Program-made: the position numbers and the translations under genes | DNA from: Sediminibacillus dalangtanensis | GTDB taxonomy: Bacteria > Bacillota > Bacilli > Bacillales > Amphibacillaceae | Length of the DNA stretch: 64,000 nt | Direction of reading: 5' to 3' | NCBI RefSeq assembly: GCF_017792025.1 | Contig: NZ_CP046956.1 | Coordinates: 2,108,001-2,172,000, forward strand | The notes under the pieces: generated by a model | Seen by the model: the letters and a program-made list of their open reading frames with translations, nothing else | Told to the model about the DNA's origin: nothing | The model's database searches: none | In this document: piece after piece, positions 1-8,935 of the stretch | How positions within the stretch are numbered: the stretch's first letter is position 1 | Layout: every line of letters starts with the position of its first letter

Positions 1-1053
1 TGCATAGAAAAACCAGGTGATCAAGGCCCAAACTTCTTTTGGATCCCAACCCCAGAAACGGTCCCACGCCTGTTGTGCCCAAATCATGGCAAAGATCAAA
101 GCCCCCAGAGTAAATACCGGAAAACCGATAGCTACTGCTCGGTAAGAAATTTCATCCACTAAATCAGGATTTGCCCGTTTCAATAATGGCTGAATGGCCG
201 CTGCAATCCGTTTCCTTAACATCAATCTGGCTAATAAATACAGAACTGCCCCAGTCAGGACCGACCAGATCAATGTATTAAATTTCCTGGCAGCATTTTC
301 ACCATGCATCCAACCAGGTGCTTCAAACCATGGTTGCATGACCCCTTCTGTCTGCAACTCTCCGTCATTTGGTCCCGTGATTGCAGGAAGCTGATACTCC
401 ACGGTAATTTCTTGTCCTTCGACCGGAAATTGAAATGCTGCACTATAGTGAAAAGCGCTGAATAAGGAGGAAATAATCACAAAACCCAATGTGGAAAAAA
501 CCGCATACATGACTACTTCCAGCCAGGTGGTCCGTTTACTTCGTTGTGTTTGGTCGATTTGCCTTATTAAATAAATCAGTCCCGCTGCAAAACTTACTGC
601 CAATATCGCTTCCCCGGTTGCCGCTGTTGTTACATGTATGTACAACCAATGACTCTTCAGCGAAGGAATCAGCGGTGATATTTCCCGCGGGAACATACTT
701 GCGTATGCAATAATCAATAAAGCAACAGGTAATGTGAATAGTCCTAGCAGATTCAATCGGTAAATAAAATAGATGATGATAAAGGCAAAGACGAGCATCA
801 TGCCAAAAAAGGTGGTGAATTCAAATAAATTACTTACCGGTGCATGCTGACTTGCAATCCACCGTGTAATAAAATAGCCTATTTGTGTCAAAAAACCGAT
901 GATGGTGATGGTAATGGCTACTTTACCTAACATGCCATTGCCTTTATCCGTACGTTTATCACGAATTGTCCCTGCAAACACGAAAGTCGCCACTAAATAT
1001 AAAATAAAAGCAAAATAAAGCAGCGCACTGCTTACCTGAGTCAAATCTCCCAT
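1..1053 (-). CDS. resC: Cytochrome c biogenesis protein ResC (CcsA/CcsB family), 3' end cut by the window
   Basis: Integral membrane partner of ResB in System II cytochrome c maturation, which carries haem to the outer face of the membrane for attachment to apocytochromes. The visible 351 codons start with ATG behind GGAGGAGAACG and hold several hydrophobic segments. The last visible part reads WGWDPKEVWALITW, the tryptophan-rich haem-handling signature of the CcsA/ResC family. The stop codon lies outside the window; the B. subtilis protein is a little longer, so only a short C-terminal piece is missing. It follows resB with a 37-bp gap and is probably the last gene of a resABC unit. Confidence 0.95.
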   Translation of the reverse strand, partial: MGDLTQVSSALLYFAFILYLVATFVFAGTIRDKRTDKGNGMLGKVAITITIIGFLTQIGYFITRWIASQHAPVSNLFEFTTFFGMMLVFAFIIIYFIYRLNLLGLFTLPVALLIIAYASMFPREISPLIPSLKSHWLYIHVTTAATGEAILAVSFAAGLIYLIRQIDQTQRSKRTTWLEVVMYAVFSTLGFVIISSLFSAFHYSAAFQFPVEGQEITVEYQLPAITGPNDGELQTEGVMQPWFEAPGWMHGENAARKFNTLIWSVLTGAVLYLLARLMLRKRIAAAIQPLLKRANPDLVDEISYRAVAIGFPVFTLGALIFAMIWAQQAWDRFWGWDPKEVWALITWFFYA

Positions 1054-1090
1054 CGTTCTCCTCCTTCCACCGTTTGTGTACCAAACGGGG

Positions 1091-2725
1091 TTATTGCTTG
1101 AGTTCCTGTTGATCCTCTACCATGTTCAATTCAGTTCCCTCGATCGCTTTCTCAATTTCACGCTTAATTCCATACCAGTTTTTGTTCGTATGGGCAGCCA
1201 GCATCACTCCTGAATCGCTTGGATGGATCCAAACTCTGCGGTGCTGCCAGTACATGCCCTGGATGACCCCAATCATGAAAATTAGACCACCAAGTGCGAT
1301 GATAGGAAGGGTATAGTCTCGTTTAAGTGTTAGTCCGGTTACATCGCGTACTTCGAAATTCTGCAATCCTACTTTATAGTCATTTTCTCCCGATGCATCG
1401 ACGTTTCGCCCGATTCCTGCAAAGCTAACTTCAGGTGTGTCCTCCCCTGGAGGATACACGAAAAAGACAAAGGCCGGATTTCTTGGATACTTGGATTGAG
1501 ATGCAGGTGTTCCGTCGTCCATGTAGTATTCAGGGAAGTATTGGTCAATGACCACACGGAATCCATTATCGAGTTCATATTCGTATTCTGGGTCCATCAA
1601 ATTGACAGTAAAGCTGGCTAGTGCCTCTTCTGCTTCATCGTCTGTTTCATGGATTTTAAATGTCATAGATTTAAATTCATCAAGCTGATAACTCGATTGG
1701 TAAAGAGCATAACCGTCGAACTTCAAAGGTTTGTTTACTTGGATACTGCCTTCCTTTACCTTCTCCAATTCTGGGTCTTCTCCTGTGACAGCTTCCCCGG
1801 ATGCTTTATAGATGACTGCATCTGTCTGGTAGTTACTCGGTACAGCACCACCCTGTTTTTGGATCGCTTCCTGATACCGTTCATCGTTTTCATCATACGT
1901 TTCCATGATGAAATCTTTGTTCTCCACGTAATATTGCTGGTCTGTTTCCGGGACAACCGCTGTTTCTCCTTCCCGTACCCATACATAATCGTCTATGTAC
2001 ATGAATGGGATAAAACGCATAAGTGCACCTATCAAAAATACAATCAAGCCAATATGATTGACATACGGTCCCCATCTGGAAAAACGACCTTTTTCAGCCA
2101 GTATGTGACCGTCTTGTTCCTTGATTTTATACCGCTGTTTTTTCAACTGGTCTTTCACATGATTTATAGCTTGGTTGGATATGTTTTCCGTCTCGCTAAA
2201 CAACCGTTGTTTCTGCAAAAATGCTTTGTGCCGCTTCGGTTTCTGCATTTTCAAAGCCCTGCGGAGCGGAACATAACGATCAATGCTGGCAATGATGATT
2301 GACGTGCCGATCATCGCGATTAAAATCATATACCACCAGGAGCTGTATAAGTTATGCAGACCTAATTGATAATAAATTTTTCCTAGTATTCCGTACTGAT
2401 CGGCATAGTGCTGTGCCGGGTCCACATTCGGCGGTATATACATTTCCTGAGGAAAGATGGTTCCGACCGCCGAAGCAATCAACGTTATGACGATTAACGT
2501 CACCCCTACTTTCACCGAAGAAAAGAAATTCCATATTTTATCAATCACCGACTTATTGTAGGTTTGTGACCTTCTTGCACTGCCCTCGTACCGCATGTTC
2601 AGTAGTTTTCCAGGTTTATTGCCATCGATATGCTGATTTTTTTCAATCGGCTTTCCGCAAGCTTCACACAACACGGTACCTTCCGGATTGACATGTCCGC
2701 AAGATTCACAAGTAATTCGTTTCAT
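1091..2725 (-). CDS. resB: Cytochrome c biogenesis protein ResB
   Basis: Membrane component of System II cytochrome c assembly, working with ResC in haem delivery and ligation. 544 residues. The N-terminus carries two CxxC pairs (CESC near residue 7, CEAC near 21) like a zinc ribbon, as in Bacillus ResB. It is followed by the conserved NKSVIDKIWNFFSSVKVG stretch, three transmembrane segments, a large extracytoplasmic domain and a final transmembrane segment near residue 475. ATG start behind GAGGGATAGGA. It lies 28 bp after resA. Confidence 0.96.
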   Translation of the reverse strand: MKRITCESCGHVNPEGTVLCEACGKPIEKNQHIDGNKPGKLLNMRYEGSARRSQTYNKSVIDKIWNFFSSVKVGVTLIVITLIASAVGTIFPQEMYIPPNVDPAQHYADQYGILGKIYYQLGLHNLYSSWWYMILIAMIGTSIIIASIDRYVPLRRALKMQKPKRHKAFLQKQRLFSETENISNQAINHVKDQLKKQRYKIKEQDGHILAEKGRFSRWGPYVNHIGLIVFLIGALMRFIPFMYIDDYVWVREGETAVVPETDQQYYVENKDFIMETYDENDERYQEAIQKQGGAVPSNYQTDAVIYKASGEAVTGEDPELEKVKEGSIQVNKPLKFDGYALYQSSYQLDEFKSMTFKIHETDDEAEEALASFTVNLMDPEYEYELDNGFRVVIDQYFPEYYMDDGTPASQSKYPRNPAFVFFVYPPGEDTPEVSFAGIGRNVDASGENDYKVGLQNFEVRDVTGLTLKRDYTLPIIALGGLIFMIGVIQGMYWQHRRVWIHPSDSGVMLAAHTNKNWYGIKREIEKAIEGTELNMVEDQQELKQ

Positions 2726-2753
2726 TCCTATCCCTCACAATTTTCAGCTGTTG

Positions 2754-3326
2754 TTATTGAGGTTCGATTTTTTTTAAGTACCCCTCCAACCGATCAAGTG
2801 TCAATGCGCCCGATACCTTGTCCACAACTTCGCCATCTGCATTGATGAATAAAGTGGAAGGAAGCTCGCCGACATCATATAATTCCAATACTTGTCCTCC
2901 ATTATCTCTGACAATCGGAAAGCTAAGCTCATACTTGTCGACGAATCGATTCACGACTAAATCGTTTGAATCCATACTGACAGCTAAGATTTCTACCCCT
3001 TTTTCTTTGTATTCCGGATACAGGCTTTCCATATACGGCATTTCATCTTTACAAGGTCCACAGTATGTAGCCCAAAAATTAAGCATGACCCCTTTGCCTT
3101 TTAAATCATCAAGGGATACTTCTCCACCTTCACCATTTAGGCGTTCCAATTTAAAATTGGGTGCCTCAGCTCCTACTCCTATTACCGTTTTATCCTTGTT
3201 AAAATTAGACACCAGCGCAAATACTACCGCAGCCAGCAAAACAATTAGAATGCTGGAACGAAAAAGAAGACGCATGTTCTTCTTTTTTTGTTTTTGTTTT
3301 TTTGCTTCTTCTACTTTACTCAACAT
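2754..3326 (-). CDS. resA: Thiol-disulfide oxidoreductase ResA
   Basis: Membrane-anchored thioredoxin-like protein that reduces the cysteines of apocytochrome c before haem attachment. With the ATG at 3326 the protein has 190 residues: a lysine-rich start, one transmembrane anchor near residues 22-40, and a TlpA/ResA-type thioredoxin fold with the active site C89-G-P-C92. B. subtilis ResA has CEPC there. The ATG is preferred over a GTG six bases upstream because GGGAG stands five bases before it. First gene of the visible res group, 51 bp after rluB. Confidence 0.95.
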   Translation of the reverse strand: MLSKVEEAKKQKQKKKNMRLLFRSSILIVLLAAVVFALVSNFNKDKTVIGVGAEAPNFKLERLNGEGGEVSLDDLKGKGVMLNFWATYCGPCKDEMPYMESLYPEYKEKGVEILAVSMDSNDLVVNRFVDKYELSFPIVRDNGGQVLELYDVGELPSTLFINADGEVVDKVSGALTLDRLEGYLKKIEPQ

Positions 3327-3377
3327 GCTCACTCCCTACGCCATTATATCATTAAAAGCAAGCGTGATATTTGAACA

Positions 3378-4118
3378 TTATTTAACATTTTCTTCTGCGA
3401 GCGTACGCAGTTTCTTTACTTCGTGCGGTGTCAGCTCCCGCCATTCACCTGCATTCAAACCGTGCAGGTTCAAAAACGCATACTCCTCCCGCTTTAATTT
3501 ATCAACCGGATAATGCAAAGCTTCCATCATTCGGCGAACGTGACGGTTTTTTCCTTCATGCAAAACAATTTTGACGATCGCCGTATTTTTCTTTGCATCC
3601 GTCGACAAAATTTTCACATAAGACGCCCTTAATCTTTCCCCTTCTGAAACGACTCCTTTTTTCATTTGCCGTAATGCTTCCTTATCAGGTATCCCCTTTG
3701 TTTTTGCAACATAAACCTTGTCTATTTTATGCTTAGGGTGCATCAACAGATTTGCAAAGTCTCCGTCATTAGTCAAAAGCAGCAAACCAGAAGTATCGTA
3801 GTCCAGCCTTCCTATCGGGAACACCCGCTGTTCAATCTCCGGTAAATAATCGGTGACTACTTTTCGGTTTTTATCATCTTTGACACTTGATATAACGCCG
3901 CGTGGTTTATAAAGAAGATAATACACAGGTTCTTCCTTCTCCAGAGGAACTCCGTTTACCTCAACTTTGTCATCGGAAGAAACCTTTGTCCCCAATGTTG
4001 TCACTATTTTTCCGTTAACCTTCACTTTTCCTTCTTCGATTAGTTTTTCTGCTTTCCGGCGGGATGTGACTCCGCTTTGTGCTATCACTTTTTGCAGCCT
4101 TTCTTGTTCATTAGCCAT
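3378..4118 (-). CDS. rluB: 23S rRNA pseudouridine synthase RluB
   Basis: Converts a uridine of 23S rRNA helix 89 to pseudouridine. 246 residues: an S4 RNA-binding domain at 1-60 (RLQKVIAQSG...SRRKAEKLI) and a RsuA-type catalytic domain with LLYKPRGVISS and GRLDYDTSGLLL, in which D106 is the expected catalytic aspartate. The order resA-rluB-spmB matches B. subtilis, where the gene is ypuL. Confidence 0.95.
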   Translation of the reverse strand: MANEQERLQKVIAQSGVTSRRKAEKLIEEGKVKVNGKIVTTLGTKVSSDDKVEVNGVPLEKEEPVYYLLYKPRGVISSVKDDKNRKVVTDYLPEIEQRVFPIGRLDYDTSGLLLLTNDGDFANLLMHPKHKIDKVYVAKTKGIPDKEALRQMKKGVVSEGERLRASYVKILSTDAKKNTAIVKIVLHEGKNRHVRRMMEALHYPVDKLKREEYAFLNLHGLNAGEWRELTPHEVKKLRTLAEENVK

Positions 4119-4183
4119 TTTATCACCAAATTTTCCTTTATTTTAGTAGTACTTTTGCTCGTCCCTTTTCGGACAATAAAGAA

Positions 4184-4208
4184 GAGCGTTAACTAAAAAG
4201 TCAACGCT
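4184..4208 (-). terminator. Probable terminator of the dacB-spmA-spmB unit
   Basis: On the minus strand AGCGTTGACT and AGTTAACGCT form a 10-bp stem with one G-U pair around a T-rich loop, followed by CTTCTTTATT. It touches the spmB stop codon. The T tail is interrupted, so termination may be partial. Confidence 0.5.
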
Positions 4209-4741
4209 TACCTTGCGAATACAATCGTGACAATGACGATTGAAGCTATTATACCAATTAGATCTGCCAACAGTCCAACTTTTAAAGCATCTCCCATCCT
4301 TCGGATTCCAACTGCCCCGAAATAAACCGTAATAATATATAAGGTGGTGTCCGTGCTACCTTGCATGGTCGAAGCAAGTCGGCCGATAAACGAATCCGGA
4401 CCGTGAGTATTTATCAATTCTGTGGTCATGCCGAGTGCCGCCGTACCGGAAATTGGTCTTATAATCGATAAGGGAACAATATCAGGCGGTACCCCAAAAG
4501 CCTGCAATAATGGAGATAGCATGGAAATAAAGGCGTCCAGAGCCCCCGATCCGCGCAAGATGGCGATGGAAACCATCATTCCCAGTAAAAAGGGAAGCAA
4601 AGAAAAGGCCATCTGAATCCCCTCCTTTCCCCCTTCAACGAACAACTCATAAGAAGGAAGTTTCTTCCATGAAGCAGAAATCAGCACAATTAATATAATA
4701 AGTGGAATCATCCAGCTGCTGATTGTCGAAATGAAACTCAT
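4208..4741 (-). CDS. spmB: Spore maturation protein SpmB
   Basis: Membrane protein needed, with SpmA, for normal dehydration of the spore core. 177 residues, nucleoside-transporter (Gate) fold type, with hydrophobic segments throughout and the conserved pieces IIRPISGTAALGM and STDTTLYIITVYFG. Its start overlaps the spmA stop by four bases (ATGA), so the two are translationally coupled. The order dacB-spmA-spmB is that of B. subtilis. Confidence 0.95.
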   Translation of the reverse strand: MSFISTISSWMIPLIILIVLISASWKKLPSYELFVEGGKEGIQMAFSLLPFLLGMMVSIAILRGSGALDAFISMLSPLLQAFGVPPDIVPLSIIRPISGTAALGMTTELINTHGPDSFIGRLASTMQGSTDTTLYIITVYFGAVGIRRMGDALKVGLLADLIGIIASIVIVTIVFAR

Positions 4742-5328
4742 TTTTTCTGCTTTCTCACCCTTCTATAATAAAATAATCTGTCTATAATGATGGCAGCTGC
4801 AGAAGATATCAACGTAGCGATAATCGTTGTGCCGACTATTTCTGTAGGTGCAGCCGAATCATACTTCATGCGGATGGCAATGACTGTGGCTGGAATCAAC
4901 GTCAAACTAGAGGTGTTGATTGCCAGAAAAGTAATCATCGAGCGGCTTGCTTCATCCGTCTGACTGAGCTGCTTCATTTGTTCCATGGCCTTGATTCCCA
5001 TTGGGGTAGCAGCATTGCCTAACCCGAATAAGTTTGCGGTGAAATTCGACAAAATGTAACCCATAGCCGGGTGGTCTTTGGGAATATCCGGGAACAATCT
5101 TGTTACCAGCGGTTTGAAAAGTTTGGCCAGCATGGTAAGAAGTCCTGCTTCTTCAGCTACCTTCATTAATCCAAGCCAGAAGACGAGAACACTTATCAAA
5201 CCAATCGACAACATCACTGCGTCATCGGCACTCTCGAATAATGCTTCATTGACTTCTTCCATGGTTCCATTGAACATTGCATAGACAATACCAATCACGG
5301 CCATTGCTGCCCAAATATAATTTACCAC
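4738..5328 (-). CDS. spmA: Spore maturation protein SpmA
   Basis: Partner of SpmB in spore core dehydration. 196 residues, mostly hydrophobic, with the family's FTANLFGLGNAATPMGIKAM and FLAINTSSLTLIP segments. The GTG start directly follows the dacB stop (TAG-GTG), so expression should be coupled to dacB. Confidence 0.95.
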   Translation of the reverse strand: MVNYIWAAMAVIGIVYAMFNGTMEEVNEALFESADDAVMLSIGLISVLVFWLGLMKVAEEAGLLTMLAKLFKPLVTRLFPDIPKDHPAMGYILSNFTANLFGLGNAATPMGIKAMEQMKQLSQTDEASRSMITFLAINTSSLTLIPATVIAIRMKYDSAAPTEIVGTTIIATLISSAAAIIIDRLFYYRRVRKQKK

Positions 5329-6435
5329 CTAGAAAACTCCTGTCATTTTCCGGAATAACTGCCAAAATCCATGCTGGCCATTATTTTGATTGAAACCATT
5401 GGGGAAAATGCTCATCTCTGTCAAATAGGTGCCGTTGACTTGAAAAACTTTCTTGCCGATTTTCTCCGCTTGTTTTTTTGAACTAGGAGCATTATCAAGC
5501 AAATATACTGAGCTGGTCACTTGCTGTTGTTCTTTTTCTGTAAGCGGATAACGCAACGTATCTGGAAAGTATCCACTAAGTTCTTTGTTCGAACCGCGGA
5601 CGTTAAATTGCTCGACTCCCTGCTGTTGTAAATCCGTCATCTGATATTTATCAAATCCCCAATCAAATAAACGAATGTGATCTCGCCAATCATCCGGATC
5701 ATTTATGGTTACCACGATAAGGGACATTCCGTCTTTTACAGCTGTTGAAACAAGCGTTCTTCCCGCCCGTTTTGTGTATCCTGTCTTTCCACCAGTGCAG
5801 TACTCGTAATACTGAGTCAATAGTTTGTTTTTGTTTCCCCATGCGTACATCCTTGTCTCTGCTTTGTATGATTTAGAACCGGTTATTTCTCTGAATATCT
5901 CATTATCCATTGCATAGCGCATTAACAAAGCCATATCGTATGCACTCGAGCGGTGGTTTTCCGAATCAAGACCATGCGGGTTTTCAAACGTTGTATCTGT
6001 CATTCCGAGCCATGCTGCCTTTTCATTCATCATATGGACAAACCCTTCGACGCTTCCGCCCACCTTTTCAGCGATAGCGACTGCCGCATCATTTCCTGAG
6101 CGCAGCATCAGGCCATAGACTAAATCTTTCAGTTTCATCTTTTCGCCTTCTTCCAAATAAATCGAAGACCCCTCCGTATAGACAGCCCGGTGACTAGCTG
6201 TCGCCTCCTCCTCCAATTCTCCCGATTCTATCGCGATGATTGCCGTCATAATTTTCGTGATACTTGCTATACGTTGTGGCTCGTGAGCATCCTTTTCAAA
6301 CAGCACTCTTCCTGTGGACTGTTCGATCAGAACGGCATGTGCAGCGGATACTCCCGGAGCTGCAACTGCCCTTTGGGGTATAAAAACCCCCATTATGAAA
6401 CCAACACAACAAACGAGAACTCCTATTCGCTTCAA
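5329..6435 (-). CDS. dacB: D-alanyl-D-alanine carboxypeptidase DacB (PBP5*)
   Basis: Sporulation-specific DD-carboxypeptidase that trims cortex peptidoglycan peptides. I place the start at TTG 6435, six bases after GGGAGGT, giving a clean signal peptide (MKRIGVLVCC...AVAAPG) and 368 residues; an ATG 36 bases upstream has no ribosome site. Active-site motifs are S58-I-T-K61, S113-G-N115 and K217-T-G219. The C-terminus holds the amphipathic anchor region. First gene of dacB-spmA-spmB, mother-cell expressed in B. subtilis. Confidence 0.94.
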   Translation of the reverse strand: MKRIGVLVCCVGFIMGVFIPQRAVAAPGVSAAHAVLIEQSTGRVLFEKDAHEPQRIASITKIMTAIIAIESGELEEEATASHRAVYTEGSSIYLEEGEKMKLKDLVYGLMLRSGNDAAVAIAEKVGGSVEGFVHMMNEKAAWLGMTDTTFENPHGLDSENHRSSAYDMALLMRYAMDNEIFREITGSKSYKAETRMYAWGNKNKLLTQYYEYCTGGKTGYTKRAGRTLVSTAVKDGMSLIVVTINDPDDWRDHIRLFDWGFDKYQMTDLQQQGVEQFNVRGSNKELSGYFPDTLRYPLTEKEQQQVTSSVYLLDNAPSSKKQAEKIGKKVFQVNGTYLTEMSIFPNGFNQNNGQHGFWQLFRKMTGVF

Positions 6436-6526
6436 TGCCCTACCTCCCAGCCTACTCTCTTGTACCATCATATGCAGGAAGGACAGGCGTATGTATAAAA
6501 CTCTCTTCTGTTTTCAACCAGCAGTT

Positions 6527-6573
6527 AAAAAAACGGAGCCAGCTGCGAACTACCTACTTCTCCAGCCAGCTCC
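6527..6573 (-). terminator. Terminator of sodF
   Basis: Stem GAGC-CA-GCTG / CAGC-CA-GCTC with a symmetrical internal loop, followed on the minus strand by seven T. It begins about 10 bases after the sodF stop. Confidence 0.7.
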
Positions 6574-6583
6574 TGTTTGGAAG

Positions 6584-7468
6584 TTAAACATATGGAACGT
6601 TCACTTGTTTTGCTTCTTTCAATCTTTGGGAAACCGATTGCCAGTTTACGATATTCCACCAATTCTTCACATAGTCGGCCCGTTTATTCTCATATTGAAG
6701 ATAATAGGCATGCTCCCATACGTCTAGGACTAATAGCGGAATGACATCCCACAAACTAAACATTTGATGCTTTTCGATTGTCTGGATTGCCAGGCGACCT
6801 GAGCGTGGTTCCCATACGAGCGCAGCCCAACCTACTCCTTCCACTGACTCAGCAGCACTGGAAAAAAGCGCTTTGAATGATGCAAACGAACCGAAATCTT
6901 TTTCTATTTGTCGCATTAACTCGCCAGAAGGCCGGCCACCTCCTTGAGGGGACATGTTTTCCCAAAACAAAGAATGGAGGAAATGACCAGAACCATTAAA
7001 AGCCTGCTCCCTCATCCAATGTTTGATTAATTTATTATCAGTCTGTTTTGTATAAAGCTCTGTTTCCGCTTTGTTTAATCCATCCACATAAGATTTGTGG
7101 TGACGATCGTGATGCAATCTCATGATTCGCTCAGAAATATACGGCTCCAAGGCATTATAAGCATATGGCAGATCTGGAAGGAAGTGCTGCCCTGGCAGAA
7201 TGGCTCCCTGACTTTGTCGCGGCTTTTCCAATAGATACTTGATAAGGTGGAAAAGCTTAGCGCTTTTTTCTTCCACAAGTGCGATCTTTTCATCAGTGGG
7301 TTCGTCTTTTTCTTCTAACAAACCATTTAGTAAGGATTTCCAGTCGTACAGCTGTATCTTCCACTCTTCCAAATCCTTCCCGTCCAGTTTGACTCCTTCC
7401 ATTTTCCCTTCTACTTCCTCGCCCCATGTTTTCAAGGAAGCTAAGTAATCTTTCTTTTTTTCGTTCAT
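6584..7468 (-). CDS. sodF: Iron/manganese superoxide dismutase with N-terminal extension (SodF type)
   Basis: Dismutates superoxide. 294 residues; the first ~95 form a helical, charged extension absent from ordinary SodA and typical of Bacillus SodF. The SOD fold follows, with predicted metal ligands H119 (LHHDRHH), H165 (FLHSLFW), D249 and H253 (DVWEHAYYLQY). ATG start behind GGGAGGTGATTCG. In B. subtilis sodF is elsewhere, so its place between dacB and ypuI is a local difference. The sequence does not settle Fe versus Mn preference. Confidence 0.92.
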   Translation of the reverse strand: MNEKKKDYLASLKTWGEEVEGKMEGVKLDGKDLEEWKIQLYDWKSLLNGLLEEKDEPTDEKIALVEEKSAKLFHLIKYLLEKPRQSQGAILPGQHFLPDLPYAYNALEPYISERIMRLHHDRHHKSYVDGLNKAETELYTKQTDNKLIKHWMREQAFNGSGHFLHSLFWENMSPQGGGRPSGELMRQIEKDFGSFASFKALFSSAAESVEGVGWAALVWEPRSGRLAIQTIEKHQMFSLWDVIPLLVLDVWEHAYYLQYENKRADYVKNWWNIVNWQSVSQRLKEAKQVNVPYV

Positions 7469-7795
7469 CGAATCACCTCCCGATATTCTATGCCGGAGAC
7501 CCGCCTATGTGTATCTGCTAACGAGCACTGAGGTGAAAAATTTGCTGACAGTCAGGATCAAGTCTGGAAAGCGGAATGCCAAAAAACGTTCGGCCGGTTT
7601 AGGAAGAATAGTTTTTCAAATTGGAAGCTTCAGCCGTGTACATTGTCCGCAGGATAAAGGGGGGAGGGAACGAGTGACCGAAGTCCTAAAGGATGCTAAA
7701 CGAACAGAAGCAAATCATGCGCTGATTATGTCCTATACTGATAGCAAAAAAATCATCAGCATATCTCATTTTGCTGATGATTTTCCATATTCCGC
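7469..7795. other. Intergenic stretch with one doubtful 41-codon ORF
   Basis: Between sodF and ypuI. On the plus strand a GTG at 7674 stands behind a very strong purine-rich ribosome-site-like run (GGGGGGAGGGAACGA) and opens 41 codons (MTEVLKDAKRTEANHALIM...) ending at 7799. The frame runs into the ypuI terminator and matches nothing I recognise, so I do not call it a gene. No other feature is evident. Confidence 0.3.
7746..7784 (-). terminator. Terminator of ypuI
   Basis: Perfect 10-bp stem ATCATCAGCA / TGCTGATGAT with a 10-base loop and seven T on the minus strand. Nearly the same stem ends ppiB at 11320-11354. Confidence 0.85.
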
Positions 7796-8281
7796 TTAAG
7801 ACATTCTTTTCTGATAGGTTGTTTCATAATAGCTTAATTCCTCGCGCATCCGTTGAAAGGACTTTTCCAAATGCGCCATTAAACGCAAAAACGAATAGGG
7901 TGGTTGATGATAAAATGTGATGCTCTGTCTTCCAGAATAAGATGCCCGGCTGTTTTCGTACCAAGCGTCATTCTTAGGCGAAAAGAAACCGAGAATACAT
8001 TGATGGTGAATGCCATATAGCGTTCTTTCTGCCGCCGTCTCGCGCATCGGTTCTTCACGAAGCAGACCATTGACAGTATCATTGGCTTCGTCGCAAAAAA
8101 CTTCCAGTCTTCTTAGTGCCTTCAACAGCTCCATATAATACCCAGAATCTCTGCTGCCATCTTCACTCATTAAATCTGCCAATTTGCAATTGTTCAGATA
8201 GCTGCTGATTTCGTGCAGGGAATCAGCAAGAAAAATACTTACCTCTTTCACATGAGCATATAGGGAATCGTTGCTCATCAT
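7796..8281 (-). CDS. ypuI: YpuI family protein (DUF3907)
   Basis: Conserved Bacillaceae protein of unknown function next to scpB, as in B. subtilis. 161 residues, largely helical, with the family core AAERTLYGIHHQCILGFFSPKN and a C-terminal helix MREELSYYETTYQ. No signal peptide, membrane segment or known catalytic motif. Two ATG codons lie at the start; the second (8278) has better spacing from AGGAGG. Confidence 0.9.
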   Translation of the reverse strand: MMSNDSLYAHVKEVSIFLADSLHEISSYLNNCKLADLMSEDGSRDSGYYMELLKALRRLEVFCDEANDTVNGLLREEPMRETAAERTLYGIHHQCILGFFSPKNDAWYENSRASYSGRQSITFYHQPPYSFLRLMAHLEKSFQRMREELSYYETTYQKRMS

Positions 8282-8342
8282 TCAGCCTCCTGTTAAGTTC
8301 TAATGGCCGGGCCATTAAAAGATAAAATACGATTACTAAATC

Positions 8343-8930
8343 CTACTCCTCTTCCAACTGGTCCTGAAAATTTTTAAAAAACAAATCAGCTTCTCCTTCT
8401 ACGTCTGCTTGTTCCACACTTTCAGGGAGTGGCGGCAATTCATCAAGCGATCGGAGTCCAAAATACGTTAGAAACTCCGTAGAAGTACCGTATAAGATGG
8501 GGCGGCCAACTCCTTCTTTTCTGCCTTTTTCTGCAATAAGTCCCCTGGACATTAACGTTTGGACAGGTCGATCACTCTTGACCCCTCTCACTTCTTCAAT
8601 CTCCGCCCTGGTGATCGGTTGCTGGTATGCGATAATCGCCAATGTTTCCAGTGCAGCTTGAGAAAGCCTAGATGTTTGCGGGGTGTCCATCAATTTTTGA
8701 TAATACGCTGTATGTTCTGGCTTTGTGGTTAAATGAAGCACATCATTAGACTCCATTATCGTTATACCTCGCTCAGCATGCTCATAATCGTATTTCAATT
8801 CATCGAGAACATGTTGGACTGCATCTGCATCCAAACCAAGAATTTGTTCAAGCTGCTTTTGGCTGATTCCCTCATCTCCAGAAGCGAACAAGAGGCCTTC
8901 CATTACTGCTTTAAACTCTGATAACTCCAC
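8343..8930 (-). CDS. scpB: Segregation and condensation protein ScpB
   Basis: Winged-helix kleisin-interacting subunit of the SMC-ScpA-ScpB condensin, needed for chromosome compaction and segregation. 195 residues from GTG 8930, which stands five bases after GAGGTGA; a GTG at 8939 overlaps the scpA stop but lacks a ribosome site. Conserved pieces include AIIAYQQPITRAEIEEVRG, GRPILYGTS and the acidic tail DLFFKNFQDQLEEE. Coupled to scpA. Confidence 0.95.
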   Translation of the reverse strand: MELSEFKAVMEGLLFASGDEGISQKQLEQILGLDADAVQHVLDELKYDYEHAERGITIMESNDVLHLTTKPEHTAYYQKLMDTPQTSRLSQAALETLAIIAYQQPITRAEIEEVRGVKSDRPVQTLMSRGLIAEKGRKEGVGRPILYGTSTEFLTYFGLRSLDELPPLPESVEQADVEGEADLFFKNFQDQLEEE

Positions 8931-8935
8931 GTGGT

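Noticed and set aside
1649..2302. 217-codon frame opposite resB
   Set aside because: Antisense shadow of a well-conserved gene, no ribosome site, composition reflects the reverse complement of membrane codons.
2818..3513. 231-codon plus-strand frame across resA and rluB
   Set aside because: Lies opposite two recognised genes and has no family features.
7509..7799. 96-codon ORF between sodF and ypuI
   Set aside because: No ribosome site at its ATG; its 3' end runs into the ypuI terminator. Only an internal GTG (7674) has a good upstream sequence, too little to call a gene.
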